A stretch of DNA of 64,000 bases from Ehretia macrophylla. Taxonomy: Eukaryota; Streptophyta; Magnoliopsida; Boraginales; Ehretiaceae. Location of the stretch: contig CM075773.1 in the NCBI GenBank assembly GCA_037974665.1, positions 48,562,080 through 48,626,079 on the forward strand. Direction: 5' to 3'. Position numbers and translations under genes: made by a program. Below are positions 22,080 through 33,957 of the stretch, one piece after another. The notes under the pieces were generated by a model that saw only the letters and a list, made by a program, of their open reading frames with translations, was not told where the DNA came from and searched no databases. The first letter of the stretch is position 1, and the number at the start of each line of letters is the position of its first letter.

Positions 22080-24614
22080 GGGTTAATACAACTTTTGGTC
22101 CCTTATCTTTGCCCTCATTGACACTTTGCTCCCTTATTTTCAAAAGTGAGAAATTTTAGTCCCTTATCTTATAAAATTAGGACACCATTAGTCATTTTTG
22201 CTTAATCCGTTAATGTTTTAACGGGAATGGCACGTGTGCAGCACATGTATTTTCCCCCCCAAATTGTAGGGGTAATTTGGTCTGCATGGTAAAATAGATC
22301 GTAGATTAAAAAAAGAGGTTGATTTATTCTAGGGTTTTTACCCTTTTTCTTCCCAAATCCCCAAATAATCTCCTCACTAGAAATTGACACCAAAATTGCA
22401 AAGATTTCACCATAAAGTTTACTGAAGGCTTCGATTACTCAAAAGTTACTTTTGATTCGCTATATTGTATCAAACGAAGATAGCTCCAACAAATCACGAT
22501 AAACCCAATAGTAAGTTTTCACTGTTTTTAACCAGAAAAAAAAGTTTTAACTGTTTTGATCTATACGAAATATATATTTTTTGTGGGCTTTGCATATATA
22601 ATAGTCCTACAGATTATTTAATTGTATGTAGGTATACTTTATGTTTTTTTTTTTTATCTAGTCTACTCATTGCTTATTCTAATTTATTATTGATTATAAA
22701 ATCAAGAATTTTGTGCTAATACTTTAATGCCGACATCATTTGCGTTTGTATTTTAGGTAGAAGACAATTTATTTTGTGATTTTTAGATTACTGTATTTTT
22801 TTCTAAAGCTATTTTCCTTCGGGATTGATGCCATTATAAGATGTATTTCCATCTGACTGTTCAGATTATTTTTCGTTGAAGATGCATTATGGTGGGCAAT
22901 TTATGCATATTCCGAACAAGATTTATGTAGGAGGTAATATTATATTTAAAGAAAATTGCCGATATGAGGACATGGCAATGCAAATGTTAGTGAATATGGC
23001 TGTTGAATTGGGACACGACAATTCTGTTAGCTTTTATTATAGAAAACCTAGAGTGGATATGGATAATGGATTGGAATTGATAAGTATTGTCCATGACATA
23101 TTAGATTTATGCATGTTAGGAAGTGAATCAAAGTTGATAGAGTTGTATATTATTGGGTCCTTGAAGAAATCTGAGTATAATGATGTAGATGAGCATATAA
23201 AGGTTAGTCAAGAGCCATACATGAGTTTTCTACCTTTGGGTTGCCCAGATAATCCAAAAAGAACTAGCATAACTAAAAAACATGATTGATGAACATATGA
23301 ATGTACATCTATCAAACCCAATACCTACTTTGAAGAAATTGCCTATGAGAAAAGTTAGGCATAACGTGTGTTTGAAACAAGGGCATGACATCAGAATCTG
23401 CCTAACAAAAAATGCAAACACCATGAGAAGAATTAAAGCTAATGCCTTGGGTCCATCAACTACACCTGCAATACCTACTAAGGTATATATATTTCAAATT
23501 TAACTCTAACTATTACCTTTATAAAATGTCTAAGTCCAATAAATTTCAAGCAGGTTAATGATAAAACAACAAGCCATGCAAAAAGACTACCATTTCTTCC
23601 AGCTGGAGCTGGAATACATGTAAGAGTTACAACTTCTCTTTCAAGCGACAAACCAGTGAAGGTTGGTTATACTATGTTGTGACCTAGTGCAAATACTTAG
23701 AAAGGACAAAGATGTGTGAGCATGAAATCTCTCATAGGTCAAGCTTCTACTAATGTGAGAATAAGAGAATCATCTTCAAGCTCCAGTCACAAACCTTCTT
23801 CAACTTCAACTCCGAATGCTACTTCAACAATTCTAAAGAAAGACTGGCATTGCCTTTGTTGGATATTAGCTTGTGCACAATGCCTTTTTGGATATTAACT
23901 TGTCCACAATTCGAAAGAAAGACTAGTGTTATTGTTTCTTCTTTCGTTGGTTATTATCTTGTCCACAATGTCATTTTGTCAGCCAATGTTGGCACATTTT
24001 GGATGTTTTTTCGAATTGGGAACAATGTTGTTCATTCCAAGATATAGATTCAGTGTTGATGCTCATCTTTTGTTTGTTGATATAAATCATGTGGTTTTGT
24101 TGCTATAAAACCATATTTACAGGTTGTTTTGAGTCATTGCAAGTTATTACTCTAGCATTCATAATCCCTATTAAGCCATCATTTACAGGTTGTTAATTGA
24201 TAGGTTTAATAAAACTTAGCACAATCAGTCCAACAACATTTCATTTACTAGTTGTTAATGAACACATTTAACAAACATTACATAGTTAACAGTTAAAAAC
24301 TTCATTACAACATAACCAATGTTACAAGTGCATCAAACAACCAACCTCAACAAAATCAGCTAGTGTTCACTAGCTACAACACAGAAGTGCACACAACTTC
24401 CTACTATGTTACAAAAAAAAAAAAAAAAAATTACAATATCACCAAACAGTCCAATGTTAGAAAAGTAGCTAGTGTTATTAACCCAATTTTTAACAAAGTT
24501 AAGTTCCTTTTTGTTTTGACTTGGGTCAAGGGGTAGTAAGTGGTTGAAATTAAACTTTAGGGTTAATAAGTTTCAGATTATGTAAAAGATAAGGGTAGTA
24601 AGTGGATTTAATCC
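22080..24614 (+). mobile_element. second MULE-related element, strongly reduced
   Basis: The left end GGGTTAATACAACTTTTGG followed by TCCCTTATCTTT is loosely matched by the complement of the right end (AAAGATAAGGG...GGATTTAATCC, to 24614). Inside, from ATG 22882, the + strand reads HYGGQFMHIPNKIYVGG and MLVNMAVELGHDNSVSFYY, a MULE PB1-like N-terminus, to 23289. Soon after comes a zinc-knuckle end, CLKQGHDIRIC (near 23370-23400), and a Ser-rich tail (about 23716-23840). The whole transposase middle is absent. A 9-bp target duplication was not found, so the ends are provisional. Confidence 0.62.
22882..23840 (+). pseudogene. internally deleted MULE transposase: PB1-like start joined to zinc-knuckle end
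   Basis: The N-terminal frame is open from 22882 to 23289 and contains the GGxF and YVGG signatures of the PB1-like domain of plant MULE transposases. The C-terminal zinc knuckle CxxxGHxxxxC lies in another frame at about 23282-23503. The MuDR DNA-binding part, DDE core and SWIM finger are missing. This is a different deletion from that in the neighbouring MULE, which kept the MuDR and SWIM parts. Confidence 0.6.
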
Positions 24615-24619
24615 TAAAT

Positions 24620-24920
24620 AATCTAATAAATCTCTTTCCAACAATTTAAATTTTTTAATGAGGTGGAAACTTAATATGGTATCAGAGCTTAAGGTTCTAG
24701 GTTCAAAATTCAGTATCACCCATTTAAAAACAATAAAATTGTTCAAGTGCAAGACTAAAAAACTAACTCTACTTACACTTGCGAGGTATGTTGAAGGTAA
24801 TAAATAAATCGAATATTATAATAAACCTCTAAATAATATAATAAGCGAATAATATAATAAACCTCTCTCCAACAATTTTTAGATGAAGTGCATATATGGT
24901 AATTTAATATCAGCTTTAGT
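24620..24920. repeat. imperfect direct repeat around a TGGTATCAGAGC motif
   Basis: TAATAAATCTCTTTCCAACAA at 24626 and a close version, TAATAAACCTCTCTCCAACAA, near 24857 start two similar stretches about 230 bp apart. Between them lies TGGTATCAGAGC (about 24678), the typical initiator-tRNA primer site of plant LTR elements. Too little remains to name an element. Confidence 0.4.
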
Positions 24921-25009
24921 AATCTATCAAGGAGATTTTATATTTAATAGTAGTCTAGTGATAGATTACTCCTCGTGATAGTTGGATATATATCGGATGC
25001 TTATTAGCT

Positions 25010-25240
25010 TCCTTACGAGTTGTGCAACTTAAATCAGTTGGGCATCAAACTAATAAGGTTTCGGATTTTTTGGCACAACATTGTTGTTTATCTGCTCTTC
25101 CCACAAATTGGATCATTGGATGTCCAATATACCTCCCAGTTTGTACGTAAAGTCTCCATCAAGTTGATTTCCCTGCCATAGAAATCAGCTAGCTTGTACA
25201 TATTTTTTATGCAATAAAATTTCTAGTTGACTAAAACCAA
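25010..25240 (+). pseudogene. C-terminal tail of a LINE RNase H-like domain
   Basis: The frame NKVSDFLAQHCCLSALPTNW, then IIGCPIYLPVC and stop, matches the end of the plant LINE RNase H domain (N.VAD.LA......W....P..L). It is followed by TTTTTTATGCAATAAAATTTC, a typical LINE 3' end with a polyadenylation signal. Upstream parts are not recognised. Confidence 0.55.
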
Positions 25241-25846
25241 AACAAAAAACAAAAAGGAAAGTTCGTCGAAACATAGTTGTTTTAAATAACTGTTGTGTAT
25301 GCTCTCAAGTATTTAAATTTAAAGGTAGAAAAAAGGGACATGAAGCATAATACGCAACGCAAAATGACAGAAAATGTATAATCTAACGGTTGAATGATAT
25401 CAAATTAATAACAAAAAAATAAAAAAGCATAGAGAAGAATGTATAACGATTGAAAATGACATATGAATGATATTAAATGACAATAAATTGTTGAGTCTTA
25501 CACAGAAAACGAAGTGAGAGAAGCTCCATTGCACCCTCCTAGCTAGCTATATGCATGGTCATCGATGCAGGGGTATTTACTATCGGGCACCGTTGACTTA
25601 GAAAATGATAAAAATTTATGTATTTTAAAAAAATAATTAGATAGTTATATATTTTTAGTTAAAAAATTAATTAATTTTTACTAAAAAGTATTTATATATT
25701 TAAAAATTATATATTTTATTTACATTGAAAAAAATTTCTAAATTCGGCCATACATCTATGAAATTTGTTTTTTTTTCTATGAAATTTATTTTTTTTTTCT
25801 TGGTCAACTCATCTATGGACTTTGAAACATTTCCTTAATGAAAAAA

Positions 25847-26890
25847 GGGTGAAGTACACAAAACCCCCTTATCCTTTTATTAAGGTGCACAAGACCTCCC
25901 TGTGTTTTTTAAAGTGCACAAGACCCTCCTATAATTTTTAAAACACATCACGGTTAGTCCTTCTGTCAAAAAAATCGTTAATTCTAACCGTAAGTGTATG
26001 ACACACACCTATTTTGCAACTGAAATTGTTCTTTTATTAATTTTACAATAAAATATACTTATTTATTTACTAAAATACCCTTTTCACAAAAAATATTTTC
26101 TAAAAAAATTAAACAGTCATCTTCTTCTCCAAAATGCTCCCCTCCAGAATCAACCCATCTTGTCTTTACCTCCTTAAAAATTCTCCTGAAGCACAGCTTG
26201 GAAAAAGGATTTGCCAATATTTTCTCATTGCGATATTTCATCGAACCTCTCTCGCTAAAGACATTCCCTTTGCGTTTTTCCTTGATCTTCTTCTCTGTTT
26301 ATTAGTATCCCTCCTATGGAGGAGATACATCCCTCTCATCAGCCACCCTACCTCCTCACCCCCACCCCCTGAAACATAAATATAGATACAATATCAAATT
26401 TGGTTATTAAGTGCACCTGAAATCTTTTTGTTGCATTTTGCTTATTTTCACTGCCTCTCAAAGACACAATATCAAGTTTTTTCATCCTTTTTTATGCTAA
26501 GAAATAAACAATTGAAAGATATTTAATTTTTACAATATGTATGTATATATATTCATCTATATATATTCATCTATATATATATATATATATATATATATGC
26601 ATAGAAAGATGGACGTGGAAATATTTTAATATTTTTGGAGATTATTGTGTAGAGATATATGTACATGTGTAATAAGTAAAAGGGAAAAGTAAAAAAAGAG
26701 AGAAGAAAAGTAAAAAAAAAAGGTATTTATGTCTTTTATCATTTTCTATCAACAAAGTTAACGGAAAAGTGGAGATAGAGTAACCATGATGTGTTTTGAA
26801 AATTATAGGGGGATCTTGTATATTTTTAAAAGTATAAAAAGGTCTTGTGTACCTTAACAAAAATATAAGAGAGATTTGTGTACTTCACCT
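25847..26890. mobile_element. MULE-type non-autonomous element with TIRs of about 140 bp
   Basis: The left end GGGTGAAGTACACAAAACCC and the complement of the right end (AGGTGAAGTACACAAATCTC) begin TIRs that run about 140 bp. ATGAAAAAA (25838-25846) and ATAAAAAAA (26891-26899) fit an imperfect 9-bp target duplication. The interior is AT-rich with a TA/CATCTATA microsatellite at about 26540-26600. Short frames inside are not recognisable. Confidence 0.78.
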
Positions 26891-27183
26891 ATAAAAAAAT
26901 TCTCAATATGCCAATCAAACATTGCGGTGATAAGCACGTGTGTTCGTCTTCGCACTTATCGAGACAACTTGGTATTTGCTAATTATGGAAAGCGGAAACA
27001 TTCAAGTCAAAGTCACGTGGCATGATAAATTTGGTTGCTTAAATTTCCGGGCTTCGTAATGCCAAAAATGGAAAAAAAAGCCCTTCATCATTTTGGATAT
27101 AGACATTTACATCCAGGGGGCCGACTTGGCGAGAGGACCTGGGAAGCCTGGGTCCCCCCAACCTCCAACCAAGAAAAAAAAAT

Positions 27184-27890
27184 GGGAATAGGTTAATTTA
27201 GTTTTGGAGGTATATGTTAAAAATCAAATAAGTTTTTATGTTTTGTAAAAGCATCATTTTTGTCTTTAAAATTTTGTTAAAAAATTATTTTTGTTTCTGT
27301 CATTAACTTTTATTTAACGGTCAATGGTTTGATCGAGATAAAAGATTAAAATACCCTTATATTTATTTATTATAGATTAGATGGCAAAGAAAAATAAAAT
27401 AATGTCAAATGTGCACAAAATATATTCCAAAAAATTAGCTATTATTGCACAAACTATATTCCAAAATAAAAAATAAAAATAAAATACAATCTTTATATAT
27501 ACATAAATCAACAAAAAAAAAGAATTACAAAAAAAACCCAACACCCTGTCGACGTCTTTTTTTTTGTAATGCAATCTTTTTTTTTGTAATTCTTTTTTTA
27601 TTGATTTTCGTATATAAAGATTGCATTTTGTTTTTATTTTTTATTTTGGGATATATTTTGTGCACATTTGACATTATTTTTTTTTTTTGCCACCTAATCT
27701 ATAATAGATAAATATAAATGCATTTTAGTATTTTATCTCGGTCAAACCATTGACCGTTAAATAAAAGTTAACGATAGGGACGAAAATGGTTTTTTAACAA
27801 AATCTTTGGGACAAAAATGGTACTTTCACAAAATACAAGGACCTGTTTGGTCTTTAATATAAACCTCAGGGACTAAATTGACCTATTCCC
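27184..27890. mobile_element. foldback element, almost one long inverted repeat
   Basis: GGGAATAGGTTAATTTAGTT at the left is the counterpart of a right end that closes ...AAATTGACCTATTCCC at 27890. The complementarity continues inward (ACGGTCAATGGTTTGA with its complement TCAAACCATTGACCGT, and further with TAATCTATAATAGATA) to a short centre near 27540. The arms are about 330 bp each. A-rich bases flank both ends, so a target duplication cannot be measured. Likely a MULE-type MITE. A transcript would form a long hairpin. Confidence 0.82.
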
Positions 27891-28747
27891 AAAAAAAAAA
27901 ATTGAGTGCAATTTTTTTTCTAAAAATGACCACCCCCACCCCATTCATAGTTTCGATGACCTTTCCATCTAACATTTTCATCATTTTTCAACTTTTTCAT
28001 CATTTTACTTCACATTTTTTAAATTTTTTACCCCTCTCTTTTTCTTTAACATCTAACTTTAATCATTTTCTATTTTTTTCGTCATTTCATTTACTTTTAC
28101 TTTAAGAAAAAAAACTAACCTAATATCTTTCTTCTCCTACCCGAAATCTAACATCAATTGAATTCCTCTTTCTCTATCTTCTTCATCTCTCATTATGCCT
28201 AAGCTTCTTCCTAAAATTTTAACTCTCGCAAGATAAATCATACACCAACATAGATACACAAAGTTAAGGTAATATATCATGAAAAATTTGTATTATATTT
28301 ATTTATTTATTTATTCTTAGCTATATCATTTTATGCATAATTTGTTTTTGAGTAATGGGTAAACATCGTAAGGCAGACACCAGTAAGTGGCCAAGGTAAG
28401 TAATTTGACTGAAATACTTCTCGAAATATTTTTTAGCGTGTACATTTTTTTGTAATTTTATTTTATTGGCCAATTTAATGTAGTAAATAGATAATTTTAA
28501 TGGATAAATTTCAGTAAGGTATAATTTATTCAATGTTTTGTTAGTTAATTTTAGTTCTTTTTATACATACAAAATTAAGGGTTCTTCATTATGATTAGAA
28601 TAATTAAAGATATAAATATAGTTTGAAATTCTATATAGAGTTTTTATACATAAATATAGCTAAATAGAATTTTTTACACTTATTTATGTCTAAAATATTT
28701 GTTATTGTTATCATTTCTAAAAAACATAACCAAATTCACCCACCCCA

Positions 28748-28768
28748 CCCCCCCCCCCCCCCCCCCCC
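28748..28768. repeat. homopolymer of 21 C
   Basis: An uninterrupted run of 21 cytosines, preceded by CACCCCACCC-type sequence and followed by A7. It may be a true tract or of assembly-uncertain length. Confidence 0.9.
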
Positions 28769-28829
28769 AAAAAAATACTAATTTCCTGGATACGGCCCTG
28801 TTTACCTCCCGGAAAAAAAAAATTACCCT

Positions 28830-30800
28830 ATAATTGAATCAGTAATCTGTCATGTTCATGTTTAGAATTCTGACTTGTAAAGCAAGTTTAAAAATTAACT
28901 TTTTATCAATTTTATTAATCAAAAATAGTTAATTTAAATTATTATTTACATATAACATTAATTTATAAACAACTCTCTATCACGTATGCTAAAATATATG
29001 TTAAATCAGACAACATATAGTATTCCTATGTCACCCAGGCAAAAAAAAAAATTGAGTTAAAACCCAATGGAAACGTTCTTGCTCTGCCAAATAATTTTAT
29101 ACAGTCTGTCATTAATTATTGCAGGAAAATGCTAATCTTTTTCCCCCCATAAAATGACCAAAACATGCTAAAAAAAATGTATGCTTGGAATAATACATCT
29201 AGCATTTTTAATGGGCGTTGTTGGATATCATAAACCTTTTTCCTTTTTCTGACAACTACTAACAACTTTCTATGATATGAACGAATTTTCAAAGAAGAGT
29301 TATAAGATTAATGAATAATAAAAGAGTCAAAGTTTGACCGACAACCGAAGTACATTTTGATTTTCCCTTCCAACTGATAAAGAAGCAAGCCACAAAGTTG
29401 TCGGGGAATAGGGTCTAACTATTCGAGATATTTAAGCAAATGGTTAGCCGTTTTAAATGGTTGAAATTTTTAAATCAAAACAAAGTAAATCAACCGTAAT
29501 TTTATTTGTTTGTAAATTCAATTGAAAGATCCGATATATTTTACACTGAATGCCAGCTACTTAACGTAATCTTCCTTCTTTATCCGAGTTTGGAACCAAC
29601 AGTGCCAGGGAAAGACTCCTAACACAGGCGGAGTTGGCTGCAATTTTTAAACATTATTTTAAAAAAATAAAATTATAATTTATATGAAATTATAAACGCA
29701 CCCCACCAACAATCTTATTGGATGTGCGAAAAAGAATGGACGATCCTTATCCCATTTCGCCATCCTTTGCCACACTTTCTCTTCTTTCTCCTCTTCTCAC
29801 ACCTATCCTCTCTTCTCTCACTGTCAACGTCATCGACCCCTCACCGTTCTTCTTACATCTCTCGTTGATGAAAAGATAATATTGGCCATTTTGCACCAAT
29901 TCTCTATGCTTTTTCTTGCCATTTGCCATCTTTGGAGTCAAATATAAGTATCCATACTTTAACATTTTCATACACATGATAGCACCATAAGAAGTCATTT
30001 TAATCGTACGTATATAATTAATTATGAAGAATTTTCCTTAAGCAAATAATATGAGAAATCACATCCTAATATGGCACCTTAGTAAGTCTATAATAAAAGT
30101 AAGCCTCTCAGGCCTCTTTTAAATATCTCCCAAAACGAAAAAGAGATAAGTAAAATGTGACTCAAAATTAAATCAATTATACCAAAAGAGACATTAAAGT
30201 TTTGACCCAAAAAAAAAAAAAAAGACATTAAAGTAGACATGATAGGCAGTCAATTGAATTTCTGACCTACCACATCCACTGGTTTATTTGCTTTATGCAA
30301 GACTTATCCAAACATCATGTTAATCATGTTGAACGAATGTATCTGTTTTGTTTCGACTATTGTAAGCAAAGGTTTAGGCTCACGTGGAAGGTTAACTTAC
30401 TTAAATTCCTTTTTAATAAACAAAATATTCTTAGCAGTCCTTTAAACTTACACGAGAATTTACACCATAGAACACGTTTGCACCATAAAACACATAATAC
30501 CACCAAAGTATCGCCCACTTAGTGTACCTGATTCTATTGATGGAAAAATCAAAGGCTACAAGGATGAGAATTCAGAAATATAAGAAACGGAAACAACTTA
30601 AGCAAAATGTTCATCGTCTCTAAATTGGAAGGGATTTAATTCACAAAGTAGAGAAAAAACTGTAAATACTCTTACAATGTTAAAATAATTTAAGAGAAAA
30701 TGAAAATTTTGAGCTAGGCATATCTGAGCCTAATATCATCAATTTATGAGATTATCATGGAAAACTATCGTCATTGTGTAGAATAGATGCATTATGTTCA
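28830..30800. other. gene-free part of the old unit
   Basis: Diverged matches to 10.1-11.6 kb and to 43.1 kb, otherwise AT-rich DNA. A frame on - at 29747-29998 is composition-driven and resembles nothing known to me. A tiny polyA-tailed insertion lies at 30201-30222. Confidence 0.55.
30189..30234 (+). mobile_element. extremely 5'-truncated LINE-type insertion (22 bp) with 12-bp target duplication
   Basis: AGACATTAAAGT occurs at 30189-30200 and 30223-30234. Between the two copies lie only TTTGACCC and an A-run. That is the shape of a target-primed reverse transcription event that copied just the last few bases of its RNA and the tail. Confidence 0.75.
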
Positions 30801-30804
30801 ATAG

Positions 30805-32276
30805 TGTTGGAAATCGTGTATGGTATTTAAAATTTTATAATCAGAATAAACGCAGCGAAAATAATAATACTCATACATCCGTTCATGACTAATTACGTAG
30901 ATTACGACATGTATAAATAATCAACTATTAATTATGCATAATAAGGTTTTACGATTACCTTTCCATGATGACGAATCTGTTGTAAAAATTAATCGAATCT
31001 AGAGCTCCCTAATTGTGAAGCCTCCGAAAGTATCCACACGAGATCTGAGCCATTAATCAACAAAACCCCCACTATGAGTTTTAGAGAAAATATATTTGCT
31101 ATGAAAGACAGGATTTGTGCTAGCTTTTCTGTCTATCATAGTTTCCTATTTATAGGAAACACTAGACCTATTAGGACTAGCTTTTGGGCCAGTCCTAATT
31201 ACTGAACTTGGACTGATTAAATGATTGGACTGATATTCCAATCTAATCAGTCTTAAATCCAATTAAATATTAGACTCTTCTAATATTTAATTTACTTTTC
31301 TCGCTGATTAATTTTCGATCTCTCTTGTGTGTGACCTCTCAGGTTCATAATTAATTGGCAGCGAAATAATATTAATCCAATTAATATTTAATTAGAACTC
31401 TTCTAATTTAATTCTTGCAAGTCGTGAGTGATAGCTAGCAGTATATCATGACTATCCAACTAATAATGAAGTGAAATTCTACGAACCCTTAGTAATTATT
31501 ATGCAACTAATTCCTTCTGTCTAATTCATTCCGATTGAGCTAGAGTCATGGATAGGGTCGTCAAACTCTATTACTCAATTATATGTCAAAATCTATTTAA
31601 TCAGTAACTTATGAAGAATACGTGAAACGACTTCTACTATTCTACCTCGGTCAAAGATTTCTAGTTACTCGATTAATAGATCGCATAGGTTCCCTAATTA
31701 ATAAATTTCATATCTACACACGCCTACCTCCATGCCGGAATAGATCGTAACCACTGAGTACATTATCCAATCATTGATTAGGACTAGCTTGATTGCACTA
31801 GCAAATCACGTTATCCATAACACAAGAAAACTGTGGTGTCTAAGGTCTAAGGACTTAATTGTACCATTACACTATACAATGAATTATTGACCATTCCATG
31901 TAATTCGTTGTATTAGCGGTCATGTCCAGTTACTTGTTCTCAACAAGCACTTATACACCTACCTTTACGATATGAGACTAATCGCTCAAATCAATATCTC
32001 ATATTATTTGGATTGTAGATTGTAATCCGATCTTTCCGGATAAATCAACTCCCAATTAATTTATCCTACGAACGGGGACCATTTTAGAATATATTTATAA
32101 ATATAGATTCTATCACTCATATCTTTACTCTTAGGGATATAATCTATAAATATTATTCTAAGCACTCTTATTTAAATAATTAATCGCATTAATTATATTT
32201 AAATAAATTATCTATATTAAATAAATAATATAATTATTATATCCTAAAATTGGCTTTTAGGGCATATAATCCAACA
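30805..32276. mobile_element. solo LTR (retrotransposon fossil), probably Copia-like
   Basis: The 1472-bp stretch begins TGTTGGAAAT and ends ATAATCCAACA, the TG...CA inverted ends of an LTR. It is flanked by the perfect 5-bp duplication AATAG (30800-30804 and 32277-32281). No internal coding part or second LTR is present, so it is a solo LTR left by recombination between two LTRs. It lies in the old ERF-less unit and is absent from the aligned parts of the X and Y segments. Its age is therefore younger than the old unit duplication. The family call is a guess from length and ends. Confidence 0.85.
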
Positions 32277-33279
32277 AATAGCTCAAGAAGAATCTTCCAA
32301 GAGAAGATGATATTGCATAATTAACACAACAAATTAGTAAAAGTTATTGGACAGACTTTGTCGTGTGAAAAAAATGTTAACTCTCATCATTAATTTATTA
32401 TTTAAACTTTTTGAATCAAGCAAATTGCTAATCTTCTAAATGATGTTGTTTTTATAAATTTTTAAAATTTCAAAAAGATATATTTGCGTCATAAAGCTAC
32501 ATTAACTTTAAAATTTGCGACGTTGCAACTTAAACACAAAATAGCCAACTACTATATTACTTTGGGAAAGTTGTTGTTGACCCTCTGACAAATCAATGAA
32601 TGTGAGACTTATTTTTCTTGGAAATAAGTTATGGTTGAAATGTAACTTTAAACTCAAATATTGAGAATTGAAGTCTTCAACACAAAAAGAAAGGGAGCAA
32701 ATCAATCATCATTACCCATTAAGCATGGGATGAATATGATTAAGTATAAGATGAATTCAAGTACAAGATAAAAAGTAGACAACCAAACTATCTAGACATT
32801 AGTTTTTTCGTATCATTTTATCAATAAACAATATCAAATGACTCTGACACACGCTTATTCTCTATACTTATTTGTTATTTAATATCATTCAGCCACGGCA
32901 TCATTTTGTTTTTTGTCATTTGACATTACACTGGCACATCATACCTTCATCCCTTTTTTTATCATTTCCTATTTTTGACGTCAAGCACAATTTTTCCGTG
33001 AAAGGGTAAAGTTGAATAGCTAGAAGAACAGAAAGGATAACATTTGCTAGGCTTGGCAAAAATTTTCTGCAACAAACTGTAAGCAAGACCATTTGGTACA
33101 AACCCCGACACAAACCCAGAGCACAAAGAACCAAACAATCTGTCCAGCAAACATGATTGTATATACATATTCCGGTCAAGCATTCACATCCATTTTTCAA
33201 CTCTTCCATTTGCTTATGGTATGTTATGGATTTGGATTCTCTCACATCATATAATATTACGAGTTAAATTTAGAAAAAT

Positions 33280-33650
33280 TGTCATTTTTAATTTTTATTG
33301 TTTTTCAAAAGTTTCAATTTCATCCTTATTATTTTCCTAAAGTTTTAAGCTTGTTCCTATTGTTCAAAATTAGTCAATTTAATCTTTATTATTTTTTTTA
33401 AAAAAATAAAATTCATCCACTATTGTTTCTAAAAAAAAATATCAATTTAGCTCTATTATTTTTTGAAAAATAATAATGACTAAATTGACTAATTTTGAAC
33501 ATTATCAAGGGATTTGAAACTTTAGAAAAATAATAGTGACAAAATTGAAACTTTTTAGAAATAATTGAGACGAAATTAAAAATTTTGAAAAAATAATGGG
33601 GACGAAATTAAAATTTTTGGTAAAATAATAGGGATGAAATTAAAAAATAA
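33280..33650. mobile_element. AT-rich inverted-repeat element (MITE-like)
   Basis: The left arm (TTTCAATTTCATCCTTATTA, then TTGTTCAAAATTAGTCAATT) is mirrored by the right arm (ACTAAATTGACTAATTTTGAAC, then GACAAAATTGAAACTTTT) around a centre near 33430. Arms are about 150 bp. The exact ends and a target duplication are not clear. It lies about 250 bp downstream of the IXb ERF gene. Confidence 0.6.
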
Positions 33651-33841
33651 TAATAATAATAATAAAGAAATTTAAATTTTTTGAAAATAATAAGTACTAA
33701 ATATGTTATTTTTTCTTAAATTTAATATAGTAAATTATTTATTTATTTTATAATAAAATCTTTAAACATATTTTATAATCCAGCATAGATCTCCGAAAGC
33801 GACCCACGAAAGCAAACAAAACAGAATCTAACGCTCCCAAT

Positions 33842-33957
33842 TCACATCACCGTCAGTTTATGAGATCCCGAAGGCGAGGAGATAACGGAAGATAGTCAAA
33901 CATCCCATCTAAATTCTGATCCCAAGCCGTACTCCAACTTGACGGCGTTAACGGCCA
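33842..33957 (-). other. out-of-frame C-terminal motifs of the IXb ERF
   Basis: Read in the next frame from 33957, the - strand gives [18 protein letters not shown] followed by MFDYLPLSP. After one more change of frame it gives SPSGSHKLTVM and a stop at 33844-33842. These are the order and content of the conserved group IXb tail, a PLTPSSW block, a PLSP site of the MAP-kinase type and a final LTVM. They are separated from the used frame by a shift that lies in or after the A-rich codons near 33965-33995. This is the host gene's own tail, displaced by two small indels. Confidence 0.8.

Larger units (their letters stand above)
25480..33250. repeat. old diverged copy of the ERF-bearing unit, without an ERF gene
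   Basis: Blocks here align, with many differences, to both X and Y segments. 25510-25550 resembles 40893-40930. 28830-29450 resembles 10130-11640. 30250-30330 resembles 43120-43190. 32320-32760 resembles 43590-43930. 32830-32990 resembles 44310-44440. 33165-33240 resembles 48275-48350. The order is that of the Y unit, but the part equal to about 44.5-48.2 kb, which holds the ERF gene, is missing around 33020. Several transposons have been inserted since. Confidence 0.75.

Noticed and set aside
24660-24700. TGGTATCAGAGC primer-site-like motif as evidence of an LTR element
   Set aside because: No LTR ends or coding parts are visible on either side. Kept only as an imperfect repeat.
26134-26379. 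Frame inside the MULE-type element at 25.8-26.9 kb as a captured gene
   Set aside because: Composition is ordinary for the element and no domain is recognisable on either strand.
29747-29998. Frame of 83 codons on - (MTSYGAIMCMKMLKYG...)
   Set aside because: Lysine/arginine-rich chance frame in AT-rich DNA, with no counterpart in the aligned paralogous units.
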